This document shows positions 36,344-47,233 of a DNA stretch of 64,000 nucleotides, in pieces. This DNA comes from Paulinella micropora. Lineage: Eukaryota; Cercozoa; Imbricatea; Euglyphida. Positions within the stretch are counted from its first letter, which is position 1, and the number at the start of each line of letters is the position of its first letter. Under the pieces are notes generated by a model. The model was not told where the DNA came from, did not search any database, and was given only the letters and a program-made list of their open reading frames with translations. The DNA lies in contig BJOX01000068.1 in assembly GCA_009731375.1 (NCBI GenBank), positions 538,925 to 602,924 of the forward strand, in the 5' to 3' direction. The translations under genes were made by a program, and so were the position numbers.

Positions 36344-36349
36344 CTTATC
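36344..36349. repeat. Right target-site duplication cttatc
   Basis: Identical to 13300-13305 and directly abutting the right TIR. Confidence 0.9.
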
Positions 36350-37008
36350 GCCAATGCTATAGTCATCAATTAAATGATCACGATTGATTTTCTGTTTATT
36401 CTTATCACGGCTGGTAAAAATATCAATCAGTCTGCTTCCTGTTGTAGAATGAACTTTATTATTATAAGCATTGACTAAGTCCTGAATATAACTAACCCAA
36501 TCAAAATTACGATTGGTTTCAAATAAAATGTCAAGCCATCTCCTTATACTTCTTATAACTCTATCAACAACCGCTAATGCTCTATGATCGCCCACTTCAA
36601 CTACATCATGTTTAATTCCATTTTCAATAAAATATTCGCGGGTCGCTCCTTTATATTCTCCCCCGCTGTCAGTAGTAATTGATTTTTGTTTATATTTTAT
36701 TGATTTTAAAGCATAATAAACTTCTTTTGCTGTTTTATTTTTAATGGAATGATTATTAAATATCGGGAATTACAATCTATCCAGACAAGCATTCAAGCAT
36801 AGCCCTTATTTCCTTTCTTATCTTTTATCTTACTCATATCCGCTAAGTCAAAAAAAACTTAGTCTAATGGTTTATCAACCCATATCGTGTTACATATTTT
36901 CGGGTTCTTTTTCTGGTGGTGAATTTCAAGTGCTTCCTCCTCTTTTGTTTTAACTACTTCTCCCGTAGGCGTATCTTCTGTATCAATAATTACATGTTTA
37001 TTGTCCAT
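36350..37008 (-). pseudogene. Integrase N-terminal and core part of the outer element, severed
   Basis: Starts MDNKHVIIDTEDTPTGEVV at 37008. Later frames show TIWVDKPLD, DLADMSKIKDKKGNKGYA, TDSGGE and VGDHRALAVVDRVIRSIRR, aligned with NIDLMDM, SDSGGEFKG and GEHN..GIVDRF of the inner integrase. The third catalytic position reads Asp rather than Glu. Several indels and a stop interrupt it. The frame ends at the insertion point (IGDK, where the GATAAG duplication begins); its C-terminal part is at 13097-13299. Confidence 0.8.
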
Positions 37009-37035
37009 GATATATTATATATTAGATAATATACT
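37009..37035. promoter_or_regulatory. 27-bp divergent promoter
   Basis: Only 27 bp (TATATTATATATTAG-like) separate the integrase ATG (minus, 37008) from the methylase ATG (plus, 37036). The AT-rich palindromic block must serve both directions. Confidence 0.5.
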
Positions 37036-37775
37036 ATGTCATTTTTTCCAAGGGTAGGAGGAAAACATTTTCTTAAAAAAGTAATTCTTCCATTGATACC
37101 AACTCACAAAATTTATGTGGAACCTTTCGTCGGTGCTGGAAGCATATTTAGAAAAAAAGAGCCTGTCAATTTGGAAGTAATCAATGATTTAGATAAAGAT
37201 ATTTATCACATATGGAAAGATATGAAAAAAGTGTCAGCAGAAACAATTAATAAATATGATTTTACACCTTCAAGGAGCAAGTTTAAAAAATTTAAAAAAA
37301 GGTAAATCCAAAGAACAGAGTATGCGACTTTACAGGAATTTATATTTATCTTTTAACTCATTCGGAGGAAAGAGAGAGGTTTTCGCTGATCAAAGAAATT
37401 ATAGTCGTCCTGCTTCGAGAGATAATTTTAAGAAAAACATAAACAAAATAAAAGATCAATTAAAAGATACTATTATATTAAATAAAGATTTTAAAGCGGT
37501 GATAAAAAATATGACTCGCCTGACACATTTTTCTACCTTGACCCTCCATACGAAGAAGGTGAAAAAAAAGGATGGGGATATAATCATTACGTATCAACAG
37601 AAGAAATATTTAATGTGTTGAAAGGAATAAAAGGAAACTTTATTTTGTCGTATAACTATTCAGAAAAAATGAAACATCTTTTTAAAGACTATAAGATAAG
37701 AAAAGTGAAAACAACTTATGTATTAAATGGTTTGACAGAAAAGCAGTAAGAGAATTATTGATTTCAAACTTTTAA
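37036..37775 (+). CDS. D12-class (Dam-like) adenine-N6 DNA methyltransferase, frameshifted
   Basis: MSFFPRVGGKHFLKKVILPL followed by VEPFVGAGSIF (SAM-binding FxGxG motif). Later frames give NDLDKDIYHIW, FYLDPPYEE (catalytic DPPY, near 37545), ILSYNYSE and the typical C-terminal ELLISNF. At least three indels (near 37290, 37515 and 37730) break a protein of about 245 residues. It would methylate adenine, possibly marking viral DNA against restriction. Present only in the outer element, transcribed away from the integrase. Confidence 0.75.
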
Positions 37776-38296
37776 AACTTCAAGAAACATTTTTCAACAT
37801 CATTTTTTTCTTTCTTAGCACCACCAGAAGATTGATTATATACTTTCGCACTCACACTGCTTGATTTTTTACCTTTCCCTTTCTTCGGTTTTGATGCTTC
37901 TTCTTCACTTTCGCTTTCGCTTTCACTTTCTTCGCTCTCCTACTCAGGCTCCGGTTTCTTACTCTTCTTCTTTTCTCTCTTAGTTTCCGCTTTCTTTCTT
38001 CTTATCTTCATTTTCGCCATCTTTTCAGCGATGATATCAGTAAAATCGCATTCATCTTCACTCTCACTCTGCTCGGGTGTGTCATCTTGGTCCTTCTCAT
38101 TAATGATATCTGTTGCTAAATTCTTATTTTCTATCTCTGCTATTTTTCGTTCCATATCTTCGTCTTCGCTTTTAACAGCATTTCTGTATTGTTCCAAAAC
38201 CTTTTTAGCATGTTCCATTTTTCTCTGCTTAGCCTTTTGTTTAATTCCATCAATTGCTTTTCCCCAATTTTGTCGGCTCGCTTCAGGACTGGGCAT
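37772..38296 (-). CDS. Acidic/basic low-complexity protein (outer), one TAG
   Basis: MPSPEASRQNWGKAIDGIKQ at 38296 parallels SKENWKKAVQANREN of the inner 17127-17603 product. Charged helix, E/D-rich block, KKKSKKPEPE, then an in-frame TAG (37940-37942), after which the frame stays open with SESESEEE, KPKKGKGKK and KCFLKF to 37772. It overlaps the methylase 3' end by a few bases. Confidence 0.55.
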
Positions 38297-38340
38297 TTTA
38301 GAATCTCGCTTCGTGCTTCGCACTCTCGCTTATTCTAAAA
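38297..38340. promoter_or_regulatory. Hairpin before the acidic gene
   Basis: ttttagaat (38297-38305) pairs with attctaaaa (38332-38340); inner sequence cttcgtgcttcgcactctcg adds a second small stem. Directly abuts the start codon at 38296. Confidence 0.6.
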
Positions 38341-38403
38341 ATATTCTATGCTAAGATTATTATATTTTAGTATTTTTAAAATTAAATATTTATTTGATAT
38401 ATA

Positions 38404-41400
38404 ATGAGTCAATATAAATCATTACTCGGTTTGTCAGAAATCGCGACAGATATCCTTTCAATCGCCAACCTCGACCTAACCAATACCAACATAGTGGGTT
38501 TAAACACTGACAGAGTGCCAGAAGATTCCGACTCAATAAATCTTTACTATACTGATGCGCGATTTGACACACGTCTCGCTTTAACATCAACAACAGACCT
38601 AAAAGAATGGCTTAATTATTATTGCACTGATAACCGCTTTGACACACGTCTCGCTTTAAAATCAACATCAGATATCAAAGAAGGAAAAAATTTATACTAT
38701 ACAGAGAAACGAGTGAGGGACAACGACGAAGTCAAAGCATCAACTCAACACAGAAGCAATACTTCCGATCCGCACCAAACCAGCCTTTATAATTTGATAG
38801 ACACAAACATATCTGCACCATTGGTCGGTCAATACTTAACATATAATTATGTAGATGGTAAATGGAAGAATACCGCCCTCGGTTCAATTGACACACTTTC
38901 TGATGTAGTCATAACCGCGCCAATAGCCGCTAATAGTTATCTAACATATAATTCAATAACTTGGTAAATAAACATTTTCGATAAATGTTGATGAATTCGG
39001 CAATATTAATATGGGAGGGTATTTGAATATAACAGGAGTAAATTTACTAAATACCAAACATGTTGATAAATAGATATTTGAGCATAATGATAATAATAAT
39101 AAAGTTTCAGCAGGTGGAAGTATAGATAGCCACAGCGATGTGACAATAACAGGCTTCCCAGCAGATAATCAGCTGCTTATTTATAGCACAGGTCAATGGA
39201 GAAATACGACTTCACCCTTTCTTAGATTAGACGGCACAGCCAGTATGACAGGAGGACTAAATATGGGTGGTTATGCTATTGCAGGGGCTTCTACGTATAA
39301 TGGAATTAATCTCGCTAATCTCGCAGTTGATGGTTCGGTGGTCAAACTAACAGGAGACCAAACCATAGGAGAAATTAAAACATTTAGCAGTATAATAAAT
39401 GCGAGTGCTGGTCTTGATATGAAAAGTCAAAACATTACAAATGTAAATCAACTAAATGGCAGGTCTATCACAACTTGGCTATCAAAGCACGATACGAACA
39501 CGGCGAAAGTGTCGGCGAGTGGAAGTATTGATACACATAGCGATGTGATTATAACAACAGCATCAGATAATCAACTACTCATTTATAGCACTGGACAATG
39601 GAGAAACACAAACTCGCCCTTTCTTAGATTAGACGGCACTGCTAGTATGACGGGAGGACTAAATATGGGAAATCAAAATATAACAAATGTAAATCTTGTT
39701 GATGGTGTGGATGTTTCTGTTCTTGATACTTCGGCAGTTAAAACCTCAGGAAACCAAACCATAGCAGGAATTAAGACATATAGCAGTGGTGTTGAAATTA
39801 CTGGGAATTCAATCAATTCAACAACAAAGGGAACATTCATTGTTTTCAATTCTACCAGTAATATCGGGTCAATTGCTAGTTTGGATATGAAAACAAATAC
39901 TTATTACAACTTTGAAATTTCAGCGAAAAAATAAGTTTATTATTGATGGGACGATTGTTTCGTGGTTTAATGCTACTGGCTTAGATTGTAATAGTAGTCT
40001 GATCGTTAATCTAGGAGCACCACAAAATGCGAATGAAGCGGTAAATAGGCAATATCTGGATGACAATTGTGTGAAACTAACAGGAGACCAAACAATAACA
40101 GGAATTAAAACATTCAACGGGACGAGCACAACGATAAAATATCTAACTTTAACGAACAACGCCGATTTTAATAATCAAGTTATCATTAATGGTGGAAATA
40201 TAACATATAATAGGGCGAGGATATTAAACCAAAATGGAGGAGATATATTCTTTTCACAGACATCAGGTGATTATCAATATTTCTTATTTACTCTAAATAC
40301 TGCTACAAGTGGAACCGCGAACCAAAGAGGTTATGTATTCACGAATGTAGCATTTGATGTAAAAGGAGCAGGTCTTTATATTTCAAAACTTTTGGATAAT
40401 AAAAGTGCTTCATCTGACATTGTCCGTTTTAACAATGCTGGGGGTATGCGATTTTATGGGGACTTAGATATGAACTCAAACAACATAACAAGTGCTGGAA
40501 CAATAACGGGAACATCAATTACTTCAACTGCAGGCATGACTACAACAATATTAACAACGTGGTAAAATAACAACAGCAACAGGCAAACCAATAGTTATAG
40601 AAAACACAACAAAAGGAATAGGTACGACAGCGGGTTTAGAATTGTATGGGACTTTTAATAATAATACTGCTGGAGCACATATACAAGCGATTACAACAGA
40701 AGATATATATCCTACATTTGGACTATTTAATTTAGGACATAATAGCATAAATATGGGTTTTGATGCTTATTTAGATGGCGCGGGATGGAAATCAAGTTAT
40801 GCGATTTCAAACTTTTTAATTAATAAATTTTCCAACAAACTTAGATTTTTGTATGATAGTGGGAAAAGTGTTGGGACTGCTGTTCCTTGGTCTGTGGCTC
40901 TTGAACTTGATACAGCAGGCTTATTAACAACAAAGGCAATAACGGCGAGTGGGGTGATAAGGGCAAATGCGGGGATATCAACAACAACATTAACAGAAAG
41001 TGGACTAATAACGGCGAATGCGGGAATGACATATTCTGGGGTGCTAACGACCACAACTAATAATGGAGCGAAAATAGGAATTCAAGGACAAACAGACGGG
41101 ACGAATGCGAGAGGAAAATTTGTATGGGATATTGCTGATTCAGCATGGGGGATTTATATGTCTCAGTCTGGAGCAAATAAAGCATTAAATGAAGGAACAG
41201 CACCAGCAGGAGGAGTAGGCGGAGGATTAACTTCTTATGCTTTTAGATTTAGAGTGAATAATTCTTCAACGAGTGGGTTCATATGGGAGAATAGTTCAAA
41301 TACTGCTTTAATGTCTTTGAAAGCAAGCGATGGACAATTATGGGTATTGTCTAATCCAATTCAATATTCAGACAGGAGAAAAAAAGAACATATAAAGGAA

Positions 41401-41808
41401 TGCTTAGGCTTAGATTTTATTAATAATTTAAATCCAGTCTGCTATCGTATGATTGATGATTAAAAAAAAATGTAGGACTGGCTTAATAGCACAAGAATTA
41501 GAGGACATACTAACAGAAATGAATATGCTAGATTTTGACGGTTTTATAAAAGAAACAATTATGGTTCCGTGTCCAAAGCAAAGAAAAGAATGCGAATTGA
41601 AAGGTGTGAGCGTTAATCCAGAAGATGTTAATGTGTTGATAGTGGTGATGTCGGTTATGGTATAGGTTATTCCGAGTTTATTGCCCCGTTAATTAAGGCC
41701 ACACAGGAGTTATCGGAAAAGGTAGTTAATTTAGAAAAAGAAAATAAACTTTTACTTAATATATTACAAGAAATCCGAGCAGTCGTGTTTCCTCCTAATG
41801 CCACCTAG
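38404..41808 (+). CDS. Tail-fibre-like protein with S74 domain (outer), decayed
   Basis: MSQYKSLLGLSEIATDILS start, LYYTDARFDTRL repeats, LTGDQTIGEIKTF and QTIAGIKTYSSG shaft modules, then SDRRKKEHIKECLGLDFIN and GLIAQELEDIL of the S74 domain. It is about 85-90 percent identical to the inner fibre but with a different module order in the shaft (an extra block near 39440-39620). Breaks: a shift near 38966, TAG replacing Trp at 39068, a shift near 39932, a shift and deletion near 40560, a stop and shift near 41460, and another near 41630. Confidence 0.75.
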
Positions 41809-42315
41809 ATTACACCCACCACCGCCAGTCATAGAGTTAGATGGCGAACTAACACCAGAGTTGAAGAACCGCGTGCTAGATGTCCAAATTAAGCAGGAAG
41901 AAAAAAAATTAGACCATGAATACGAGGACAGCTGGGATTGCTGTTTGACTAAGCGAAAAACCGACAGCCGACTTATTAATACTTATTTCAAATGGGTATC
42001 ATTATCGCTATTATAACCCTTTGTATCGTGAGGCTATCTGAAAAGAACTTACCGTGTGAGGTTGCTAACACTTACATCGGAATTTTGACTTTACTCATAA
42101 GAATTTGCCTTCCATCACTTTCTAGTTCAAAGAAAGGAAACCCAGTTTTTGTGTCCTTTTTTCAAAAAGACGAGCATTCATATAAATGTATTTTATACCA
42201 AGAACTATCGCCTGCACAGATTAACGGCAGGGCTTCATCAAAACTAACACACCAATCACTGAAAGGTTTATACAGGCATTTAAATTTAGTTTCTATTCCT
42301 TGCTTTATACAATAA
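41798..42315 (+). CDS. Small membrane protein (outer), shifted and stop lost
   Basis: Homologue of 22372-22725 (ELDGELTPELKNRVLD; MGIIIAIITLCIVRLSEKNL; YIGILTLL). A one-base change near 41980 splits it. The stop after SSSKK is changed, so the frame runs on over the antisense Cys-rich gene to 42315. Confidence 0.55.
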
Positions 42316-42410
42316 GCACAACTCTCATTCTTTTTTTCGCTTACCCGCGAGTAAAAGTCGCAGGCAGTTCGACCTAACACAGACCACATAAACAAGAATA
42401 TTAAAATCAT
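42162..42410 (-). CDS. Short Cys-rich protein (outer)
   Basis: 82 residues: hydrophobic MILIFLFMWSVLG start, then CDFYSR, CAYCIKQG, FKCLYKP, DWCVSF, PLICAG and ECSSF. All cysteine positions match the inner copy, but the hydrophobic leader is quite different, as expected for a signal sequence. Intact. Confidence 0.65.
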   Translation of the reverse strand: MILIFLFMWSVLGRTACDFYSRVSEKKNESCAYCIKQGIETKFKCLYKPFSDWCVSFDEALPLICAGDSSWYKIHLYECSSF

Positions 42411-42440
42411 TTTTTTAATATATTATATATTATATAATTT

Positions 42441-42800
42441 ATGAGTGAATTCAAATACCAAAAGATTGTTTTTCTAAGCAATGATTTTGTGGGGAGCAAA
42501 ACAATTAATAAAAATCTTCAAATGTCATTCACACCAACCAAAAAGAATGTTAAGTTTATTCATTATATGAACGACCAGACTGAAACCAAAACCAGAACTC
42601 TTTATATGGACAGAATTGGAATTATCGGCACATTTGCTGATAGTAATATAGGAAACATTTCAAACCTTAGTTATAATTTAGGTGTCGTTGGATGGACGGA
42701 CGGACAATATACATTTAAAGTCCTTGAAACTGACAGCGGAAATATTGACACAGGAAATTTAGCAGGCAGAATTGTTGTGTGTTTGGAATTCTTAGGATAA
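42441..42800 (+). CDS. Conserved small viral protein (outer)
   Basis: 119 residues, the same length as 22970-23329 and nearly identical (TETKTRTLYMDRIGIIG). Intact, preceded by a TA-rich promoter-like stretch (42415-42440). Confidence 0.65.
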   Translation: MSEFKYQKIVFLSNDFVGSKTINKNLQMSFTPTKKNVKFIHYMNDQTETKTRTLYMDRIGIIGTFADSNIGNISNLSYNLGVVGWTDGQYTFKVLETDSGNIDTGNLAGRIVVCLEFLG

Positions 42801-42809
42801 TAATATAAG

Positions 42810-43589
42810 ATGCTGAAGATTAACAATGTAAAAGTTAAGCCGGTAAAGCAGGAAGGCGAACGTATTCCAATATATTTCTACTCGCCCGTAAGAAGAGCGG
42901 GAAAACGACAGCACTCTTTGAAATACTGAAACGGACTAAAGACAGAAAAACCCGTATTGTCATTATTGCTTCAACAATTCACAAGGACTACATTTATAAA
43001 GCAATGGTTAAGCACTTTAAGAACAGGGGAAACCCAATGGCAATATACACCTTTCTTAAATCAGATGTTGTTGATGTGATAGACTATGAACTTGACAAAC
43101 TGAACAGACATGACGAGCAACACGAAGGAGAAATAAAACAGGACAAAGAGGAAATAGAGAAACCACAACTTCTTTATTTCGGAAAGGAAAAGAAACAGAG
43201 CGCCGCGGAGGCACCAAAAGAGCGACCAAGTAAGTATATTTCGCCAGAGGTTGTTTTTGTTTTGGACGATTTAGAAAGTGGATTAAGAGATAAGTCAGTA
43301 AGCGATTTGTTAAAAAAAGAACAGACACTATAAAAGTAAGGGGATTATGTCAAGCCAGTATCTGAACGACCTACGGCCAGAAGCCATTAAGCAGTTAGAT
43401 TATTTGTTATTCTTTCCGGGCCAGGCTCAGGATAAAATGGAACTCGTGTATCAACACTTAGACTTATCTTTTGATTTTGATTGTTTTCTTCAAAAGTATC
43501 ACGAAGCAACAAAGGAGAGATTTAATTTTCTTTATGTCTCAAGTGTTGATGATGAATTAAGAAAACATTTTGCCTATCGCATGAAATAA
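42810..43589 (+). pseudogene. Packaging ATPase (outer), deleted and shifted
   Basis: Start MLKINNVKVKP at 42810. About 47 bases present in the inner copy are missing near 42860, shifting the frame before Walker A (LLARKKSGKTT, encoded intact at about 42883-42916). An extra C near 43037 and an extra A near 43318 add two more shifts; Walker B VVFVLDDL is retained at about 43250. Confidence 0.75.
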
Positions 43590-43647
43590 TATTTTTAGAA
43601 TTATTTTTTTATTTTTGCTGAAAGATTTTTTAAAATCTTTATAATAT

Positions 43648-43956
43648 ATGCCAGTATCACCAGTGATAATTTCACAACCATCAGGATATAACATCGGATA
43701 CAATCCATCAATGCCATAGAAGGGAGGAAAAAAGAAAACCAAGAAGAAGAGTGGGCAAAAGGGAGGAAAGATTAACTGTGCTAAGGTCGGAAAAACGGCC
43801 TTGGCTGTTAATAAATTCCTTCGCGATAATAAGGTAATCTCTAGAACTGCGGGGGCATTGAGTAGCATTGGGGTGCCTTACGCAGGTAGTGTTAGTGCTA
43901 CAGCATCAAAACTCGGATATGGAAAGCAACGAGGAGGGGCTGTAAAGTTTCGCTGA
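43648..43956 (+). pseudogene. Small basic Gly-Gly protein (outer), one TAG
   Basis: Same as 24370-24681 but CAG (Gln) is TAG at 43717-43719, after 23 residues. The remainder (KGGKKKTKKK, QKGGKINC, RGGAVKFR) is open. Confidence 0.65.
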
Positions 43957-44106
43957 TAGTTATCAACTACACTCTCGTTGCTATCGCAACTCCCGTTTGT
44001 TTGGAGGAGGTTTCACCCCCTACCATACGCCAGCGGGTTTGGAAAGGGGCATAGCCCCTTCCATAACCATCGAAAACAGATTAATTTTTTCCTAAAATAA
44101 AAAAAC

Positions 44107-44160
44107 GATGGTTTAGAATAAGTGAGAGTGCGATAGCACGAAACGCAATTCTAAACTATC
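44107..44160. promoter_or_regulatory. Hairpin before the coiled-coil gene
   Basis: gatggtttagaat (44107-44119) pairs with attctaaactatc (44148-44160) with one G-T pair; nested gtgcgatagcac forms a second stem. It is 6 bases from the ATG at 44167. Confidence 0.65.
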
Positions 44161-44166
44161 TATACA

Positions 44167-45078
44167 ATGGTTGCTAAAACCAAAAAAACAAGGAAACCTA
44201 AGGTAAGACCCCCGCGAGTGTATAGGAATAAGAGCGGGAGGCCATATATTATCCAAAAGGGTAAAAAATATTATCTTAATTTTGGTAAGAAAACAAATGA
44301 TATGAGCACACTTCAAATCGTTAAGTTGTTTTTAAAATATATTGGTAAGCCAAAGTCGCAAAGGGCAACTCGCAAACCAAGGGAAAAAATAATCAAATCT
44401 GATTTCAATCGTCTTGAACATGAGAACAGAAACCAGATACAAAGCAACTTACAAAAGAAATATGAGTTAATACACGAGCAGGAAGAAAAGGAAAAGAAGA
44501 AAAGGGATGAGACAGAAGAAGAAAAGAAGAGGTTGGAAAGAAAAAACATAGCCGATGCCGAGGAACAAAAAGAAATAAAGGACAGGGAACATAAAAGAGA
44601 ACTAGCGGATATTAATGAACGACAAGAACAAAAAGCCAGAGAACTAAGAAGGGAGCAAAAACTCATAGAATATGTAAAATATGAAAAAGACAGAAAAAAT
44701 AGGATACAAGCATTACCACCGCCACCACAATATCAATATATTATGCCACCGCAGCAGGGACAGCCACAAGCACCACCATTAGGAGCACCGCCACAAGCAC
44801 CACCATTACCTAAATTAGGAAATGAAACACCATTGAAAACGAAAGAGCAATATGAGGAAGAAAAAAAGCAAAAGCGGAAAGATATTGAAACACTGAAATT
44901 AGCAGGATATACAGATAAGTTCATAAAAAAGATGAGTCTCAAAGACTTACAAAAAGCCAGTCAAGATATTCAGACGGCTATAGCCACAGCAACATCTTTA
45001 GAAGAACAGAAAAAGTTAGCAGAAGAATATAAAGAAAAACTTGAAAAGGAAAAAAAAGAAGGCGGAAGAAAAGGGTAA
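44167..45078 (+). CDS. Lys/Glu-rich coiled-coil protein (outer), intact
   Basis: 303 residues, MVAKTKKTRKPKVRPPRVYR. The basic N-terminal domain and coiled coil are as in 24747-25505. The C-terminal third differs: a Pro-rich linker (PPPPQYQYIMPPQQGQPQAP) and a second helix with EGGRKG end. Recombination or rapid divergence in the tail is likely. Unknown role. Confidence 0.65.
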   Translation: MVAKTKKTRKPKVRPPRVYRNKSGRPYIIQKGKKYYLNFGKKTNDMSTLQIVKLFLKYIGKPKSQRATRKPREKIIKSDFNRLEHENRNQIQSNLQKKYELIHEQEEKEKKKRDETEEEKKRLERKNIADAEEQKEIKDREHKRELADINERQEQKARELRREQKLIEYVKYEKDRKNRIQALPPPPQYQYIMPPQQGQPQAPPLGAPPQAPPLPKLGNETPLKTKEQYEEEKKQKRKDIETLKLAGYTDKFIKKMSLKDLQKASQDIQTAIATATSLEEQKKLAEEYKEKLEKEKKEGGRKG

Positions 45079-45613
45079 GCATCTTGAAAATTTACAAATT
45101 AATCAATTTTTAATCTCTGGACTTTCAAAAACTTATCACCCAAACATTACTATAAAAGAGTTAGCACAGGCTTTAAAAAAGAGAATAGATAGTGAAGGTC
45201 ATAAAAAATTAAATTACAAAGACACTTCAAAGTGGATAATTAACATGATTAAAAGGTTTAATATTGATGTTGGAAATGAAATGAAAACGTAAAAAGAAAA
45301 GTAGCGGATGATGCTAGATATGAAGCATATATGGGTATTAATGAACAAAAAGGGAATGGAGCGAAGACGTTAGAAAAATTAATTGATAAGGTATTTTCAA
45401 TTAAAATAATAAAAAAATATCTATCCCGCAATGATTGGAGGCACACAATGAATAAAAAGGACTTTGTAAAAACTCTAACTAGCAAAATGACTATAGACCC
45501 AAATGTAGATAAACAAGTTTCAGCGGATTTAAATGTTGATGAAGGGATGCCCCAACCGCTACCATCACCGAGCAACAGTTCTACGAAGCAACAACAGCAA
45601 GAGGAGCCATAGC
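45041..45613 (+). CDS. Variable protein with Pro/Gln tail (outer), frameshifted
   Basis: Two frames: 45041-45292 and 45331-45612. The first contains FLISGLSKTYHPNITIKELA and KDTSKWIINMIKRFN. The second ends in PSNSSTKQQQQEEP and a TAG at 45610, followed by further in-frame QEEPQQPEPEP sequence to TAA 45704. Positional counterpart of 25502-25914 with little sequence similarity outside the Pro/Gln part. Confidence 0.4.
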
Positions 45614-45704
45614 AAGAGGAGCCACAGCAACCAGAGCCAGAGCCACAGCAACCACAGACAGACGAGCAACAGCCAGAAGAGCAACAGGGTGAGGGCGGGG
45701 ACTA

Positions 45705-46188
45705 ATGACTAATGAAATAGACGATATCATGAAAAAATATGGATGGTATCTCGGAGCGATAGCCAGTGATGAAATTTACAAGTTGAAGCCAGGAAGCAGA
45801 AAGCGATATGGATTTATTATGAATTTGGACAATCACAAACAAGCGGGGTCTCATTTGATCGCCGTACGGATAAGTCTAGATAAAGACAGGAGTGTGGAAG
45901 TGTATGACCCTGTATCACTTTATGAACCTACTGAAGACTTCCAACAACAAATGAAACAACTAATTGACCGAAGCCACCCAAGCACATATCTATTAATGAA
46001 AGTAAATAAAGTTAAAAAATCAATCAAACACCTCAGACACATGTGGTTGGCATAGTATGAGGTTTTTAATGGAGCGGGCGAAAGGAAACAGGTTTAAGTT
46101 TATTATTTCGGGTTTCACAGATTTAAAAGAAGAAGAAGCAGAAAAATTAAAAGCACAGAATGGTTATGGTTTTGACACCTTTATTTGA
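45705..46188 (+). pseudogene. Cysteine protease (outer), broken
   Basis: Homologue of 25987-26472. GSHLIAVRI replaces GSHWIAVWI, and one base is lost near 46015 (KVKKSIKH), so the Cys region (TCGWHSM in the shifted frame) is out of frame. His and Asp codons are kept. Confidence 0.75.
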
Positions 46189-46280
46189 TATTTGTTTCAG
46201 ACTACGTCTTCAACAAACATCGGGGGCTACGCACTTTTAAGGATTACAATAAGCATTAATTTTTTTGAAAAAGAAAAAAC

Positions 46281-46334
46281 GATGTTTTAGAATAAGAGAG
46301 AGTGCGACAGCACGAATCGCAATTCTAAAATATC
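46281..46334. promoter_or_regulatory. Hairpin before the penton-like gene
   Basis: gatgttttagaat (46281-46293) pairs with attctaaaatatc (46322-46334), nested gtgcgacagcac. The arm ends one base before ATG 46336. The inner penton gene lacks this hairpin. Confidence 0.65.
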
Positions 46335-46335
46335 A

Positions 46336-47147
46336 ATGGACTACAAAGGGGGTAGGTCAAGTAGTATCTATTACATAAATAATAAAAATAGAATAACGGG
46401 AACAGACAGCGACTTTACACACGAAGTTAATATGAAGGGACTAGATTCCCCCACACATTGTAAAATACTTCATATTTATGTGCCGAAGTCGTATTACTCT
46501 GTGGCTTCACCATATAATACCTTTACACTTAGCGAAGACGGATATGAGGCTTTAATTACGATACCTAAGGGAAACTACACAATGAACAATCTAAAAAATA
46601 AACTATCTGAGATATTGACGGCAGACAGCCCAAATAATTATACTTATGTGGTATCCAGTAATAATACCAACAGAGAACCAGAAGATGGAAAATTGACATT
46701 CAGTGTGTCAGAGAATAAAGGAATTCAACCGCAGTTTATATTTGATGGCGATACCCGTATTCACGAGGTTATGGGGTTTGATAGAAATTCAACATATTTC
46801 TTCGCTAATGATTTATCAAATCGCCAAATGTAATTATTCTAACTGGTGAAAAGATTTTATACCTTCAATCGGACTTAGTTGGTGAAGGAGATAATCACGT
46901 GCTACAAGAAATATACACAGCCAACGAAATTCCATTTGGTGCCGTTATATACGACGGAAGTGGGTCTGAGTATGGTAAGAAATTATCCGCCAGTTCAAAT
47001 AATGTATATAGGGTTTACTTGACGGACGAAAACGACCAAGCAATTAATCTTAATGGTTTGGGAGTCGTTATGACATTATTAATTTACAGAAAGACTAATT
47101 ATTTTAATTTATTTACATCATTTTTCAATTTGTTAAAATCTAGATAA
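46336..47147 (+). CDS. Penton-like minor capsid protein (outer), frameshifted
   Basis: MDYKGGRSSSIYYINNKNRI start; homologous to 26992-27804 throughout. A lost base near 46815 truncates it at 165 residues; the remaining part continues in another frame to 47147. Confidence 0.6.
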
Positions 47148-47171
47148 TTATTTTTGATTTAATTATTTTTT

Positions 47172-47233
47172 TCTATAAATATATTCCAGTGAATTAGTTT
47201 ATTTACGCTACTTCAAAAAACCTAAAACAAAAA
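47172..47233 (+). promoter_or_regulatory. Conserved capsid promoter/leader (outer)
   Basis: Same tctataaatatattccag and TTTACGCTAC blocks as at 27835-27896. Confidence 0.55.

Noticed and set aside
43709-43720. Reassigned genetic code with TAG as glutamine in the virus
   Set aside because: TAG also replaces Trp (39068) and is used as a plain stop elsewhere; C-to-T and G-to-A decay explains it better, except perhaps the shared site at 25912/45610.
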